The notes beneath the pieces were generated by a model. The model saw only the letters and a program-made list of their open reading frames with translations. It was not told the origin of the DNA and ran no database searches. Positions 4,931 through 5,357 of a stretch of 5,357 nt of DNA are shown here, in pieces; positions within the stretch are counted from its first letter, which is position 1; each line of letters begins with the position of its first letter. The stretch is from Alphaproteobacteria bacterium. GTDB taxonomy: Bacteria > Pseudomonadota > Alphaproteobacteria > Kiloniellales > J153. The position numbers and the translations under genes were made by a program. The stretch spans positions 1 to 5,357 of the forward strand of contig RFLL01000161.1 of assembly GCA_003693905.1 (NCBI GenBank), written 5' to 3'.

Positions 4931-4936
4931 CGGGCC

Positions 4937-5357
4937 ATGCTCGAAGCGCTTCTACCGGCCGGCGTCTTTTCGATATTTCTGGTTTTCGTGCGCATCGGTG
5001 CGGCCCTGATGCTGCTGCCCGGGTTCGCCGAACCATACGTCTTTACGCGCGCGCGGCTGCTGTTCGCGGTGGCGATCGCGTTCGTGGTTGCGCCGGTCCT
5101 GGCGCCGGTCCTGCCGTCGATGCCGCAATCGGCGCCGGCACTGGCGCTGCTGATTTTCGGCGAGGCGCTGGTGGGGGTGTTTCTCGGCACGCTGGCGCGG
5201 CTGTTCATCGCCGCCCTGACCACCGCCGGCATGGTGATCGCCTACATGAGTACGATGGCCAACGCCTTGACCAACGATCCCAGCGCCGCGCAGCAGGGCT
5301 CCATCGCCGGCTCGTTTCTGACCGCGGTCGCCCTGATGCTGATTTTTACCCTCAACC
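4937..5357 (+). CDS. fliR: Flagellar export gate protein FliR (3' end outside window)
   Basis: FliR joins the FliP pentamer as the sixth subunit of the export gate channel and contacts FlhB. I translated the frame by eye from ATG 4937: 140 codons are visible before the window ends, a little over half of the usual 250-260 residues. It opens MLEALLPAGVFSIFLVFVRI, with membrane segments near 8-28, 41-60 and 66-90. It then carries the family motif FGEALVGVFLGTLARLFIAA (74-93), AGMVIAYMSTMANAL (97-111) and the polar loop NDPSAAQQGS (113-122), which matches the PxxxQQ loop of FliR, before the next helix. It lies 6 bases after fliQ with a weak Shine-Dalgarno (GGGCC), in keeping with coupling. flhB is the expected next gene. 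Confidence 0.95.
   Translation, partial: MLEALLPAGVFSIFLVFVRIGAALMLLPGFAEPYVFTRARLLFAVAIAFVVAPVLAPVLPSMPQSAPALALLIFGEALVGVFLGTLARLFIAALTTAGMVIAYMSTMANALTNDPSAAQQGSIAGSFLTAVALMLIFTLN

Noticed and set aside
1..5357. Mobile elements, tRNA/rRNA genes or CRISPR arrays
   Set aside because: None seen: no transposase or integrase frames, no repeat-spacer pattern, no tRNA-like cloverleaf, and base composition is even apart from the A/T patch before flgB.

Overview
This is a flagellar biosynthesis locus from a GC-rich bacterium, most likely an alphaproteobacterium. The order flgB-flgC-fliE-fliQ-fliR, a free-standing FlhB-like C-terminal domain (FhlB) beside fliO-fliP, and TTAA-N7-TTAA-like (CtrA-type) sites with a GANTC in the gene-free stretches are all typical of that class. 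Rhodospirillales is my best guess. It rests on family knowledge, not on a search.

Layout. At the left edge is the C-terminal part of a plus-strand helical, probably TPR-type protein (1-387). Facing it is a tight minus-strand operon (about 2395 down to 453): fhlB, a small unrecognised helical protein, fliO and fliP. Two of its junctions are ATGA stop/start overlaps. From 2526 to 2874 there is no convincing gene; the plus strand there is unusually dense in GGA trinucleotides. Next comes csrA on the minus strand (2875-3120) with a strong GGA-containing ribosome binding site. A divergent 220-base regulatory gap holds an A/T-rich patch with TTAA half-sites. A plus-strand operon then runs off the right edge: flgB, flgC, fliE, fliQ and fliR (partial).

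How it works together. FliP, FliQ and FliR form the membrane export gate of the flagellar type III secretion system, and FliO helps assemble FliP. FhlB resembles the cytoplasmic switch domain of FlhB. FliE joins the MS ring to the rod, and FlgB and FlgC are proximal rod proteins, among the first substrates exported. The window therefore encodes the export gate plus its earliest substrates, split over two transcription units that flank the post-transcriptional regulator CsrA.

The most interesting lead is the GGA-rich plus-strand stretch next to csrA. By hand count it has 19 GGA in 2566-2880, against 4 on the other strand and 3 in the whole of flgB. Several lie in the loops of small potential hairpins. 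It could be a CsrA-sequestering RNA, but no promoter or terminator is demonstrated. The rest of the window is a fairly ordinary flagellar cluster.
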